A stretch of DNA of 64,000 bases from Flavobacterium sp. LC2016-12. Its GTDB lineage: Bacteria; Bacteroidota; Bacteroidia; Flavobacteriales; Flavobacteriaceae. Location: the NCBI RefSeq assembly GCF_015351595.1, contig NZ_JADKPT010000010.1:62001-126000 (forward strand). The letters are read 5' to 3'. Shown here one piece after another: positions 16,961 to 26,089 of the stretch. The notes beneath the pieces were generated by a model. That model did no database searches and was not told the origin of the DNA. It was given only the letters and a program-made list of their open reading frames with translations. Numbering within the stretch: position 1 is the first letter of the stretch; the number at the start of each line of letters is the position of its first letter. Made by a program: the position numbers and the translations under genes.

Positions 16961-19740
16961 TGAAAAAAATTACTCTCTTACTATTATTAGCCTTTCAGCA
17001 ATTTGTATACTCTCAGGTAATAAGTGACAAAATTTCGGTAGAATTTAAAAATGCGAATCTAAAAACTGCCATTCAAAATATCGAACAAGCTTCCTATTAT
17101 AAATTCTATTTTGATGAAAAATGGTTAGCCAATGACAGCACAGCAATAACAAAACAATTTAAAGAAGTGCGCATAGGCGAAGTTCTTGAAGATGTTTTTC
17201 AAAACACCAGCATCAACTTTTTTATTGCGGATAACAAAATTATTTTAACAAATAATAGCATCATTTACAATCAGCTGCCAGATGACTATTTTGGAATTTC
17301 TTTAGAAAAAGATGAAAATGGAGAAATAATAAATCCTATTTTTTACCAACAATATGATTCTGTAAAAAAGACAAACACCAGAAATCCGAACAAAAATGTT
17401 CGCGATGTTGTTCTTATTGGTAAAGAAGTTAAAAATCAGAAAAAGAAAACGTACACACTTTCCGGATATGTAAGAGGAGGAAAAAACAGACAGGGAATAG
17501 CCAATGTATTAATAAAAATACCAAACACAGAGTTTACGGCGACAACTGATAAAAATGGTTTTTATAAGCTACAAGTGCCTGCCGGTATGAGTACTGTAGA
17601 AACCGAAACATTCTCCTATAATAAGGCAACCAAGAATATAATGGTCTATAACGATGGTACATTAAATTTCAATGTGGTCGATAATATAAATCAACTTGAT
17701 GAAGTTTTAGTAAAAACAAATAAAAGCAAAAATGCTAAAGCAGCGATTACCGGTGTGACTACTATTGATTCGGAAGGAATTAAAAACGTTCCTCTTGTAC
17801 TTGGTGAACGTGACATTCTAAAGGTTGCTTTAACTCTGCCAGGGATAAAAACAGCGGGTGAAGGCTCTTCAGGATATAACGTAAGAGGAGGAAAAGAAGA
17901 TCAAAATTTATTTTTATTAGATCATGCTGTTTTATATAATCCTTCTCACTTTTTTGGTTTTTTTACAGCATTAAATCCTTATACAACTAAAAAAGTTGAT
18001 ATCTACAAAGGAAGTATTCCAGCAGAATTTGGAGGAAGATTATCTTCTGTTTTTGATATAACATCTAAAACTGGTAGTTATGACAAATTTGAAGGAGAGG
18101 GAGGAATTGGACCTGCAACAAGTAATTTAATGATTTCTACCCCAGTCGTAAAAGGAAAATCGAGTTTAATGGTTGGAGGAAGAGCAAGTTATTCTGATTG
18201 GATTTTAAAAAGTCTGGATGATGAAAACTTAAAAAACAGCCAGGCTTCCTTCTATGATCTTATTTTAAGATATAATCATAAAATAAATGTCAAGAATGAT
18301 ATTGAATCAACATTTTATTATAGCCATGATAAATTTAGCGTTTCATCGGATTCGCTATATAAATACAGCAATAGACTCGCTACATTAAAATGGAATCATA
18401 CTTTTAATGAAAAAAATAAAGGATCCTTAATTTTAACCAATAGCGAATATAAATTCAACATTGATTATCAATCAGAAGGAATAAATTCTTTTGATTTTGG
18501 CTATAAAATAGACGAAACGCAATTGGCTGCAAAAATGACTTATTTGTACAACGAAAAGCATAAAATCAGCTATGGTATTTCTAGCAAACTATACGGCATT
18601 AATCCTGGATATTTAGAACCTAAGAATCCTGCATCGACATTAATTCCAATTGATATACAAAAAGAAAAAGGCCTGGAATCTGCATTATATATAGGTGATA
18701 ATTTCAAAATCAACGATAAATTTTTACTTGATTTTGGTTTGAGATATTCATCATTTGCTGCATTAGGGCCATCTGAACAAAGAATCTACGAAGATAATCT
18801 TCCAATCAGTGATGCTACGGTAACCGAAACAAAAACATACAAAAACAATGAAGTAATTAAAAGATATGGAGGATTTGAACCTAGAATAGCGGCGCGATAC
18901 TTCTTAACTGATGATTTTTCAGTTCGTGCGAGCTATGATAAAACTTATCAATACATTCATTTACTTTCAAACAATACTACTCAATCTCCAACAGATATTT
19001 GGAAACTTTCAGATTTAAATGTAAAACCAGAAAGTGCTCATCAATTTTCAGTAGGACTTTACAAAAATTTAAATGATGACGAACTGGAACTTAGCCTTGA
19101 AGGATATTACAAAAGATCTAAAAATATTTTAGATTATAAAGTTGGTGCTGAGTTATTGTTAAATGAAAACATTGAAACAGAACTTTTACAAGGCGAAGGA
19201 AAAGCTTATGGTATAGAAGTATTATTAAAAAAACAGGTAGGCAGACTTAATGGATGGTTAGGTTACACCTACTCTAGATCGCTAATAAAACTTAATAGTC
19301 AATTTAATGAAGAAAAAGTAAATGATGGAAAATATTTTGCATCTAACTTTGATAAACCTCATGATTTCAGTGCAGTATTAAATTATAGATTTACAAAACG
19401 TTACAGTTTTTCTAGTAACTTTATCTATCAAACAGGACGACCTATAACTTATCCTATTGGAACTTATGATTATGGCAATGCACAATATACTGTTTATAGC
19501 GATCGTAATAAATTTAGAATCCCAGACTACTTTAGATTAGACATTGGTCTTAATATTGAAGGAAATCACAAAATAAAAAAATTAGCACATAGCTTTTGGA
19601 ACATTTCAGTTTATAACGTTTTAGGAAGAAACAATCCATATTCGGTCTTTTTTGTTACAGATGAAGGAAAAATCAAGGCCTACAAAACTTCTATATTCTC
19701 AATTCCAATACCTAGTATTAGCTATAATTTCAAGTTTTAA
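16960..19740 (+). CDS. STN-type TonB-dependent outer-membrane receptor
   Basis: This 926-residue receptor has a signal peptide (about 1-18), an STN/secretin-TonB N-terminal domain (about 22-98), a carboxypeptidase-like regulatory domain (about 155-235, YTLSGYVRGGKNRQGIANVL), a plug (about 255-365, with SSGYNVRGGKEDQNLFLLD and PAEFGGRLSSVFDI) and a barrel ending in a phenylalanine (SISYNFKF). STN domains usually signal to a FecR-type anti-sigma factor, but no FecR gene is adjacent. Two DUF4249 lipoproteins follow directly, three bases after its stop, and are the likely surface substrate-binding partners. The substrate is unknown. Confidence 0.93.
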   Translation: MKKITLLLLLAFQQFVYSQVISDKISVEFKNANLKTAIQNIEQASYYKFYFDEKWLANDSTAITKQFKEVRIGEVLEDVFQNTSINFFIADNKIILTNNSIIYNQLPDDYFGISLEKDENGEIINPIFYQQYDSVKKTNTRNPNKNVRDVVLIGKEVKNQKKKTYTLSGYVRGGKNRQGIANVLIKIPNTEFTATTDKNGFYKLQVPAGMSTVETETFSYNKATKNIMVYNDGTLNFNVVDNINQLDEVLVKTNKSKNAKAAITGVTTIDSEGIKNVPLVLGERDILKVALTLPGIKTAGEGSSGYNVRGGKEDQNLFLLDHAVLYNPSHFFGFFTALNPYTTKKVDIYKGSIPAEFGGRLSSVFDITSKTGSYDKFEGEGGIGPATSNLMISTPVVKGKSSLMVGGRASYSDWILKSLDDENLKNSQASFYDLILRYNHKINVKNDIESTFYYSHDKFSVSSDSLYKYSNRLATLKWNHTFNEKNKGSLILTNSEYKFNIDYQSEGINSFDFGYKIDETQLAAKMTYLYNEKHKISYGISSKLYGINPGYLEPKNPASTLIPIDIQKEKGLESALYIGDNFKINDKFLLDFGLRYSSFAALGPSEQRIYEDNLPISDATVTETKTYKNNEVIKRYGGFEPRIAARYFLTDDFSVRASYDKTYQYIHLLSNNTTQSPTDIWKLSDLNVKPESAHQFSVGLYKNLNDDELELSLEGYYKRSKNILDYKVGAELLLNENIETELLQGEGKAYGIEVLLKKQVGRLNGWLGYTYSRSLIKLNSQFNEEKVNDGKYFASNFDKPHDFSAVLNYRFTKRYSFSSNFIYQTGRPITYPIGTYDYGNAQYTVYSDRNKFRIPDYFRLDIGLNIEGNHKIKKLAHSFWNISVYNVLGRNNPYSVFFVTDEGKIKAYKTSIFSIPIPSISYNFKF

Positions 19741-19742
19741 AT

Positions 19743-20969
19743 ATGAAAGCATTACTATATAAATATTCTATTTTCCTTCTTCTGGCGCTTGCTATAACTA
19801 GCTGTACAGAACAATATGCTTTCAAAAATACTGATTTTGAAAGTGCTTTAGTTGTCGAAGGAACGGTTACCAATGAACTTAAAAATCAAGTTATAAGAGT
19901 TTCTCAGGTTTATCAACTTGATGAAACTGGGCCAAAGTTTGAAAAAGGAGCAAATGTTTTTATTTCGGATGATCAGGGAAATGAATTCCAGTTTGAAGAA
20001 AAGGATACTGTTTACACTTCTATTACAGAATTCAAAGCTGAACCAGGAAGAAAATATCAATTAAAAATAAGAACCAAGGAAGGTAAAAACTATACTTCTG
20101 ACGAACAAATATTAACCACAGAAACTAAGATAGACAATGTAACTGCAACTGTAGAAAACGTTAATGGAGAGCGCGGTGTTCAAATCAATGTAAACAGTTA
20201 TGACCCTGCAAACAGTTCTAAATATTACAGATATGAGTATACCGAAACTTATAAGATCATTGCTCCTATGTGGGATTTCAGAGAAACCAATGTAGTCAAT
20301 GTTCCAGCAATTCCACCCGATCCCATAAATGGATTGCCTGGTACCCCAGCAAGAGAAGATATCGTAGTAACACCTCGTACTTATGAAAGTAAAACTTGTT
20401 TTTCAACTAAAAAATCAGATAAAATTCTTTTAAATAGTACTAATAGTCTAAGTGAAGATCGTGTTCACTACCCTGTACGTTTTATTAGTGATCAAAACTA
20501 TATTATCTCACATCGCTATACCATCTTTGTAAAACAATTTGTTCAAAATTTAGCAGCTTATAGTTATTACAAAACTTTAAGGGATTTATCAACTTCTGAA
20601 AACATTCTTTCACCTAAGCAGCCAGGTTTCTTTTATGGAAATATAAAATCAGTAGAAAACCCAGAGGAAAAAGTTATCGGATTCTTCGAAGTTTCTGCCG
20701 TTTCTTCTGAAAGGATTTATTTTAACTATGCAGATTTATTTCCAAATGAACCGCTTCCTCCTTATTATGAAAGTAATTGCGAAATACAAGAATACAAGAA
20801 TTGTGATGGCGATCCGCCTTGTAAGGGAGCCATCTTGCGTTCTCTAATCCGATCGTATTCAGCAGTGCACTTTTCAAATAGTGGCCAAGTTTATTTTATG
20901 GTAAAAGCTCCGTGTGGAGATTGCACAACTTTTTCATCCAACATTGTCCCGCCTTTTTGGGTAGAATAA
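19743..20969 (+). CDS. DUF4249 surface lipoprotein, copy 1
   Basis: The 408-residue protein starts with a lipoprotein signal peptide ending AITSC, with Cys21 as the lipid-bearing residue. It continues with the region I recognise as DUF4249 (about 28-120, ending LKIRTKEGKNYTSDEQ), a family regularly encoded beside TonB-dependent receptors in Bacteroidota. Six cysteines near the C-terminus (CEIQEYKNC, PPC, CGDC) could make disulfides. It is nearly a duplicate of the next gene. By analogy with SusD it may cover the receptor and capture substrate at the cell surface; this is inference. Confidence 0.88.
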   Translation: MKALLYKYSIFLLLALAITSCTEQYAFKNTDFESALVVEGTVTNELKNQVIRVSQVYQLDETGPKFEKGANVFISDDQGNEFQFEEKDTVYTSITEFKAEPGRKYQLKIRTKEGKNYTSDEQILTTETKIDNVTATVENVNGERGVQINVNSYDPANSSKYYRYEYTETYKIIAPMWDFRETNVVNVPAIPPDPINGLPGTPAREDIVVTPRTYESKTCFSTKKSDKILLNSTNSLSEDRVHYPVRFISDQNYIISHRYTIFVKQFVQNLAAYSYYKTLRDLSTSENILSPKQPGFFYGNIKSVENPEEKVIGFFEVSAVSSERIYFNYADLFPNEPLPPYYESNCEIQEYKNCDGDPPCKGAILRSLIRSYSAVHFSNSGQVYFMVKAPCGDCTTFSSNIVPPFWVE

Positions 20970-20993
20970 TTTTCTTTTTTTTTAAAAAATTTT

Positions 20994-22187
20994 ATGAAAT
21001 ATTGCATTAAATATAAATTCTTAATTTTTCTTTTTCTGGCACTCGCTATAACAGGCTGCACAGAGCAATACGCTTTTAAAAACACAGATTTTGAAAGTGC
21101 ACTTGTTGTTGAGGGAACAATTACAAATGAGTTTAAAAATCAAATCGTTAAACTTTCTCAAGTTTATAAACTTGATGAAACCGGACCTGAATTTGAAACA
21201 GGGGCAAATGTTTTTGTTTCGGATGATCAGGGAAATGAGTATCAATTTGAACAAAAAGATACTCTTTATGTTTCTATAAATCAATTTAAAGCCGAGCCGG
21301 GAAGAAAATATCAATTAAAAATAAGAACAAAAGAAGGCAAAAATTATACTTCTGACGAACAAATATTAACTACAGAGACTAAAATTGATAATGTGACCGC
21401 AACGGTAGAGACCGTTAGTGGACAAAGAGGTGTTCAAATAAATGTAAATAGTTATGACCCGACTAATACATCGAAATATTACAGATACGAATACGCGGAA
21501 ACTTATAAAATCATAGCACCAATGTGGGATTTCAGACAGACCACCGCTTTAGCCAGTGGTACCAGTATCTTAATAAGCCCAAGAACCATGGAAACTAAAA
21601 CATGCTATTCGACCAAAAATTCTGAGGCAATTATTTTAAACAACACTAATAGCAGTAGTGAAGACCGTGTACATTTTCCAGTACGTTTTATAAGCGACCA
21701 GAACTATATTATATCACATCGTTATACAATTTTTGTAAAACAGTATATTCAAAATTTAGCAGCTTATTCTTACTACAAGACCTTAAGAGATTTATCATCA
21801 TCTGAAAGTATTCTTTCGCCAAAACAACCAGGTTTCTTCTACGGAAACATAAAATCTGTCGAAAATCCTTCAGAAAAAGTGATTGGTTTTTTTGAAGTTT
21901 CTGCTGTTTCATCGGAAAGAATTTACTTCAATTATGCTGATTTATTTCCAAATGAACCTCTTCCTCCTTATTATGAAAGTAACTGCGAAATACAAGAATT
22001 TAAGAATTGTGATGACCCAGAAAATCCAGAATGTAAAGGAGCAATTCTGCGTTCGCGTATTAGATCCTATACTTTAGTTCATTTTTCAGCAAATGAAGCT
22101 TTAAATTTATATTACATGGTAAATTCTCCGTGTGGAGACTGCACCACTTTTTCATCTAATATCGTTCCTCCTTTTTGGGTAAATTAA
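20994..22187 (+). CDS. DUF4249 surface lipoprotein, copy 2
   Basis: This is the second tandem copy, 397 residues long, with lipobox AITGC (Cys22). Compared with copy 1 it lacks most of a Pro-rich loop: copy 1 has about 16 extra residues after WDFRETNVV, where copy 2 has a short Ser/Thr stretch. It differs again near the C-terminus around the DDPENPECKG cysteine. The cysteine-rich end (CGDCTTFSSNIVPPFWV) is conserved. Divergence centred on loops in an otherwise conserved frame suggests different ligand preference for one shared receptor. Confidence 0.88.
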   Translation: MKYCIKYKFLIFLFLALAITGCTEQYAFKNTDFESALVVEGTITNEFKNQIVKLSQVYKLDETGPEFETGANVFVSDDQGNEYQFEQKDTLYVSINQFKAEPGRKYQLKIRTKEGKNYTSDEQILTTETKIDNVTATVETVSGQRGVQINVNSYDPTNTSKYYRYEYAETYKIIAPMWDFRQTTALASGTSILISPRTMETKTCYSTKNSEAIILNNTNSSSEDRVHFPVRFISDQNYIISHRYTIFVKQYIQNLAAYSYYKTLRDLSSSESILSPKQPGFFYGNIKSVENPSEKVIGFFEVSAVSSERIYFNYADLFPNEPLPPYYESNCEIQEFKNCDDPENPECKGAILRSRIRSYTLVHFSANEALNLYYMVNSPCGDCTTFSSNIVPPFWVN

Positions 22188-22204
22188 TCCTTTTTTAAAA
22201 ATTT

Positions 22205-24004
22205 ATGAAACAACTTTTAATATACAATCACACCAACAATTTGGATCGAATTAAACATCTTTTGATTTTAACTCTTTTAGCATTGAGCAATTTATGTGTT
22301 TCTGCACAAAACAGCAATTCTCAAAACAAAAGTCAAAATCTAAACACCTCAATGCAGGAAACGATTTTTCTTCATTCTAATACAACAACCTTCCTAACAG
22401 GAGAAACATTGTATTATAAATTATTTTCTTTAAACCCAATCAACAATACACCAAGTTTGATAAGCAAAATAGCATATGTTGAACTGATAGACCATGATAA
22501 AAATTCGCTCCAGAAAAACAAAGTTTATCTTGAAAAAGGAATTGGTGCCGGTGAGTATTTTATACCCACCACTTTGAAAACGGGCAGTTATAAAATTATA
22601 GCTTACACAAAATGGATGCTAAATAATCCAAAATCCCAAACAAATGAAATAGAAATTTTCATTATTAATCCATTTCAAACTCAGGAACCAAATGACAATA
22701 TTACTTTTGATCCTACTATAAAAAGTACGATCACAGGCATTAAAAGTGAATCTGCTTCAAATCTTACTGACGAAAAAAGAGTTGATTTTGAATTAGATAA
22801 GAATAGCTATTACACTAGAGAAAAGGCAAACTTAAAAATCAAATCGATTACAGCATCGATCGAGAAAGGAAATTATTCTCTTTCTATTCGAAAAATAGAT
22901 CAGATTCCAACTTTAAAACAACTAAGTCCACAAGACTTTGCAAAAAAAACAGCTGCTAATTATAGTAATTATGAAACTACTTTTTTTAATTATGTGCCAG
23001 AATTAAGATCTGAATTAATTACTGGAACAATTGTCTCTAAAAGTGGTCTTCCAATTAATGATAAATCCGTTTCACTTTCATTGCCAGGGAAAGAATTTGT
23101 ATTAAAAATAGTTCAAACAAATAATCAGGGAAAATTTGCTTTTTTATTAGATAAATTTCCAAATTTCTCAGATGCTATTATACAGGTCATCGATGAAAAA
23201 AGTTCTGATTATAGTATCGTTTTTGATCCATTCCCTAAATTTGACACTTCATCTTTACAATTTACATCAAAACTGAATCTAACACCCGATCTAAAAAAAG
23301 ATATCGAAGAACGATCAACAGCAAGTCAAATTCAAAATGCCTATTATCAAATTAAAAAAGATAGCCTGGTAACTGAAGCAGTAATAAGCCCATTCTTTAA
23401 TACAATAGAAAAAACATATGTGCTAGATGACTATACTCGTTTCCCAACTTTGAAAGAAAATGTGGTCGAAGTTATTGTTGAGCTTTATTATCGCAGAGAA
23501 AATGGCAAATACAAACTACGTGTTCGTAACGATCATAAAGATTTAGAAATGTATGGACCGCCTTTAGTAATCGTTGATGGACTGCTTATACAAGATCCAA
23601 GTGATTTGTTTGATTACAATATGGGAAATGTTGACAAAGTCAGCCTTATAAATGAACCTTATGTTTATGGACCAAATTTATATGGTGGAATGATCAGTTT
23701 TGAAACCAAAAACAGTGATTTCGCCTCTACTTATGCAAAGAAATATTTGAAGACGATGGAAATTCAACGTCCAAATCCAGAGAAAATATATAATAATCCA
23801 GCCTATATTGCCGGAAATAATTTACAGCGAATTCCAGATTACAGATATCAATTACTATGGAAACCAAATTTAAAATTAGAAGAAAAAGAAGAAAATGTTT
23901 CTTTTTATACTTCCGATATTAAAGGAGATTTCGAAGTTGTTCTGGAAGGATTTACTGAAGAAGGAAAACCGGTTTATGTTACTAAAACAATCAACGTAAA
24001 ATAA
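22205..24004 (+). CDS. Exported protein with macroglobulin (MG2)-like domain and plug-like segment
   Basis: The 599-residue product has an N-terminal signal sequence (hydrophobic core about residues 20-33). A region at about 48-150 (FLTGETLYYKLFSL ... GSYKIIAYTKWM) resembles the MG2 domain of bacterial alpha-2-macroglobulins. A second domain at about 270-350 looks like a carboxypeptidase-type regulatory fold (GTIVSKSGLPINDKSVSLSL). The segment PPLVIVDGLLIQDP...GPNLYGGMISFETKN (about 455-505) resembles a TonB plug edge, but no barrel follows. It is the last gene of the receptor/DUF4249 cluster, 17 bases after copy 2. A periplasmic or surface accessory role is inferred; the family is poorly known. 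Confidence 0.75.
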   Translation: MKQLLIYNHTNNLDRIKHLLILTLLALSNLCVSAQNSNSQNKSQNLNTSMQETIFLHSNTTTFLTGETLYYKLFSLNPINNTPSLISKIAYVELIDHDKNSLQKNKVYLEKGIGAGEYFIPTTLKTGSYKIIAYTKWMLNNPKSQTNEIEIFIINPFQTQEPNDNITFDPTIKSTITGIKSESASNLTDEKRVDFELDKNSYYTREKANLKIKSITASIEKGNYSLSIRKIDQIPTLKQLSPQDFAKKTAANYSNYETTFFNYVPELRSELITGTIVSKSGLPINDKSVSLSLPGKEFVLKIVQTNNQGKFAFLLDKFPNFSDAIIQVIDEKSSDYSIVFDPFPKFDTSSLQFTSKLNLTPDLKKDIEERSTASQIQNAYYQIKKDSLVTEAVISPFFNTIEKTYVLDDYTRFPTLKENVVEVIVELYYRRENGKYKLRVRNDHKDLEMYGPPLVIVDGLLIQDPSDLFDYNMGNVDKVSLINEPYVYGPNLYGGMISFETKNSDFASTYAKKYLKTMEIQRPNPEKIYNNPAYIAGNNLQRIPDYRYQLLWKPNLKLEEKEENVSFYTSDIKGDFEVVLEGFTEEGKPVYVTKTINVK

Positions 24005-24043
24005 AAAGAACATTATTTTTTAGATTAAAAATCAAAGATATTT

Positions 24044-24080
24044 AAGTCCCAACTCATTATTGAGCTGGGACTTTTAATTT
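24044..24080 (+). terminator. Terminator after the TonB-receptor cluster
   Basis: Arms AAGTCCCAACTCA (24044-24056) and TGAGCTGGGACTT (24061-24073) pair with one mismatch and are followed by T-rich sequence, closing the 16.2-24.0 kb operon. Confidence 0.85.
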
Positions 24081-24097
24081 TTCACTAATTGCAACGC

Positions 24098-24122
24098 AAC
24101 CTTTTTGACATTTATAGACTAT
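24098..24122 (+). promoter_or_regulatory. Candidate ECF-sigma promoter before the lipoprotein-sigma-anti-sigma operon
   Basis: AACCTTTTTGA at 24098-24108 has the AAC core typical of ECF -35 elements and is followed at a matching distance by CTAT. The identical 11 bases occur upstream of rpoD at 27580-27590. Autoregulation by the ECF sigma factor encoded in this operon would explain it; this is inference from the shared motif. Confidence 0.5.
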
Positions 24123-24153
24123 TAATTATAAACCACACTAAAAAGTCATCAAG

Positions 24154-25479
24154 ATGAAAAATTTTGTAACGAAAGTAAATATTACCGGAACTTTACTATT
24201 ATTATTTGTAGCATTTGGATGTTCAGATTTTGACGATAATCTACATCAATTAGTAAGCATTGAAAAAGGTAATCCCGAAAAGGTAATTCAAAAAGATTCT
24301 GAATTATATAAAACTTTACAGAAAACAACTTCTGATGAAGCAGTTCAGGAAGGCGAAGTACCTCCGTGCGTTGAATTTATTTATCCTCTAAATTTACGCT
24401 TGTACGATAGCAATTTAAATTCGATCGGTATAAAAAACATAATTAGTGATGCTAACTTTAGCGCAGTTTTAGAAAATCTTTCAGATGGGCAATCGTTAAG
24501 CATCAGTTATCCCATTACGACCACTTTGGCAGATAATACAACTTATTCTGTCAACAACAATGAAGAATTAAATATAGCTCTAAAAAACTGTACCCGTGAA
24601 GATATTATAAAATATTGTAATGACTTGTTTGCGCCTCCAGCAGAAAATCCTAAAAAATATTTTTGGAAAGTGAAGTATTCCGAAACAGGAGATAACACTT
24701 ATTTCAGTGGAAAGTTTTCAATAAACCCAGGTGGTTCCATGCTTTTTTATTACGATAACAAACAATATTCCGGAACGTGGTTTTTTCTTTTTGTCGATGA
24801 TAAGCTACATCTAAATATAAAACTAGATGGAGATTCTGCTATTGCAAAATACTGGAGCGTTGACAGAGAAATTGAAATGAATGGTGTTATAATTAGTATA
24901 AAGGCACTTCCAAAAAATATTAATCTCGAAATAATATTCGAATCCACAGCAACTTATAAAATTGGAGATACCGGTCCGGCAAAAGGAATTGTTTTTTATG
25001 ACAAAGGCGAATATAGTTTTGGATGGCGATATATGGAAGTTGCTACTAAAGATTTAAAAGACTCCGAATGGGGTTGCTCTAAATCATCAATAATAACGGC
25101 AAGAAATACTGAATTAGGACATGGTTACTTTAATACAGCACAAATAGTTAATCATCACGATAATATGGTCAACTATTATCTAAATCCATCTATCTGCAAT
25201 AATGGAAATAATGGAACTGTTCAAGCTAAAGATGCCGTAAAATATAGTCAATATTTTTATACTGACTGGTTTTTACCATCAACTGATGAATTAGAGCTGA
25301 TATATAAAAACCTATACTTAAAGAATATAGGAGGTTTTTCGAACTTAAATTACTGGAGTTCAACCGAAAGTGACGAAAAAACGGTTTTAACAATTGATTT
25401 TAAAACGGGAGAAAAAATTGCAACTCCAAAAATTCCTCAAAAAAGCACCACTCAGGCGAGGGTGATAAGATACTTTTAA
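24154..25479 (+). CDS. Lipoprotein with C-terminal DUF1566/Lcl-like domain
   Basis: The 441-residue product has a lipoprotein signal peptide ending AFGC (Cys23). The first half (about 25-260) is a beta-rich region I do not recognise, with a YSGTWFFLFVDDKLHLNIKL strand pair. From about residue 265 the motifs YKIGDTGPAKGIVFYDKG, GWRYMEVATKDL, DWFLPSTDELELIYKNL and NYWSSTESD are those of DUF1566/Lcl-type C-type-lectin-like domains, often found on surface proteins. It is encoded 58 bases upstream of the sigma factor gene and probably shares its promoter. It could be a surface sensor or an effector of that system; both are inferences. Confidence 0.8.
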   Translation: MKNFVTKVNITGTLLLLFVAFGCSDFDDNLHQLVSIEKGNPEKVIQKDSELYKTLQKTTSDEAVQEGEVPPCVEFIYPLNLRLYDSNLNSIGIKNIISDANFSAVLENLSDGQSLSISYPITTTLADNTTYSVNNNEELNIALKNCTREDIIKYCNDLFAPPAENPKKYFWKVKYSETGDNTYFSGKFSINPGGSMLFYYDNKQYSGTWFFLFVDDKLHLNIKLDGDSAIAKYWSVDREIEMNGVIISIKALPKNINLEIIFESTATYKIGDTGPAKGIVFYDKGEYSFGWRYMEVATKDLKDSEWGCSKSSIITARNTELGHGYFNTAQIVNHHDNMVNYYLNPSICNNGNNGTVQAKDAVKYSQYFYTDWFLPSTDELELIYKNLYLKNIGGFSNLNYWSSTESDEKTVLTIDFKTGEKIATPKIPQKSTTQARVIRYF

Positions 25480-25537
25480 AACAAATGCATTTAAAGCCTT
25501 CAATTTCTTATATTTAAAAACCTTAAAAAACTCTTTT

Positions 25538-26089
25538 TTGAATTTAGATCAACTCATAAAAGGTTGCATAAAGCAAAACCGGAAATCTCAGGAAGAACTT
25601 TATAAACAGTTTTACAAGAGCCTTTTTGTAATAAGTTTAAAGTATTGCCAAAATGATTCTGAGGCTGAAGATAATCTTCATGACGCGTTTATTGAAATAT
25701 TTACCAATATCAAAAACTTTAAAGGAACGGGAAGTTTTGAAGGCTGGATTAAAAGAATAACCATAAATAAAGCGATTAACAGATATCGGAATTCTAGTTT
25801 TTTAACTCCCATTAAAGATGACTTTTCTGAAGAGGTTCTTATTAATGATAATGAAATTGATTATTCAATCGATTATCTACTAGCATTAGTTCAGGAACTT
25901 CCTCATCAGTATCGGTTAGTTTTTAACTTATATGAGTTGGATGAATACTCACATAAAGAAATTGCAACAATGCTTTCAATTAGCGAAAGCACTTCTAAAT
26001 CTAATCTACATCGAGCAAAATTAATTTTAAAAGAAAAAATTACTTCAAAAAACACATTCCATAATCCTCAAATAAACCATGGAAAATAA
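25538..26089 (+). CDS. ECF-type RNA polymerase sigma factor
   Basis: The 183-residue protein has the two-domain ECF layout. Region 2 spans about residues 22-90 (YKQFYKSLFVISLKYCQN, DNLHDAFIEIFTNI, GSFEGWIKRITINKAINRYR). Region 4 spans about 115-170 (LPHQYRLVFNLYELDEYSHKEIATMLSISESTSKSNLHRAK, a helix-turn-helix). The best start is a TTG at 25538, as no ATG lies before region 2. The downstream gene starts inside its 3' end, an 11-base overlap expected for a sigma/anti-sigma pair. The region resembles the ECF group linked to dual-membrane anti-sigma factors in Bacteroides. Confidence 0.93.
   Translation: MNLDQLIKGCIKQNRKSQEELYKQFYKSLFVISLKYCQNDSEAEDNLHDAFIEIFTNIKNFKGTGSFEGWIKRITINKAINRYRNSSFLTPIKDDFSEEVLINDNEIDYSIDYLLALVQELPHQYRLVFNLYELDEYSHKEIATMLSISESTSKSNLHRAKLILKEKITSKNTFHNPQINHGK

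Larger units (their letters stand above)
19743..22187 (+). repeat. Tandem gene duplication of the DUF4249 lipoprotein
   Basis: The genes at 19743-20969 and 20994-22187 encode proteins that are identical over long stretches (for example TEQYAFKNTDFESALVVEGT) and diverge mainly in the signal peptide, in a mid-protein loop and just before the last cysteine cluster. Only 24 bases separate them. Confidence 0.92.
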
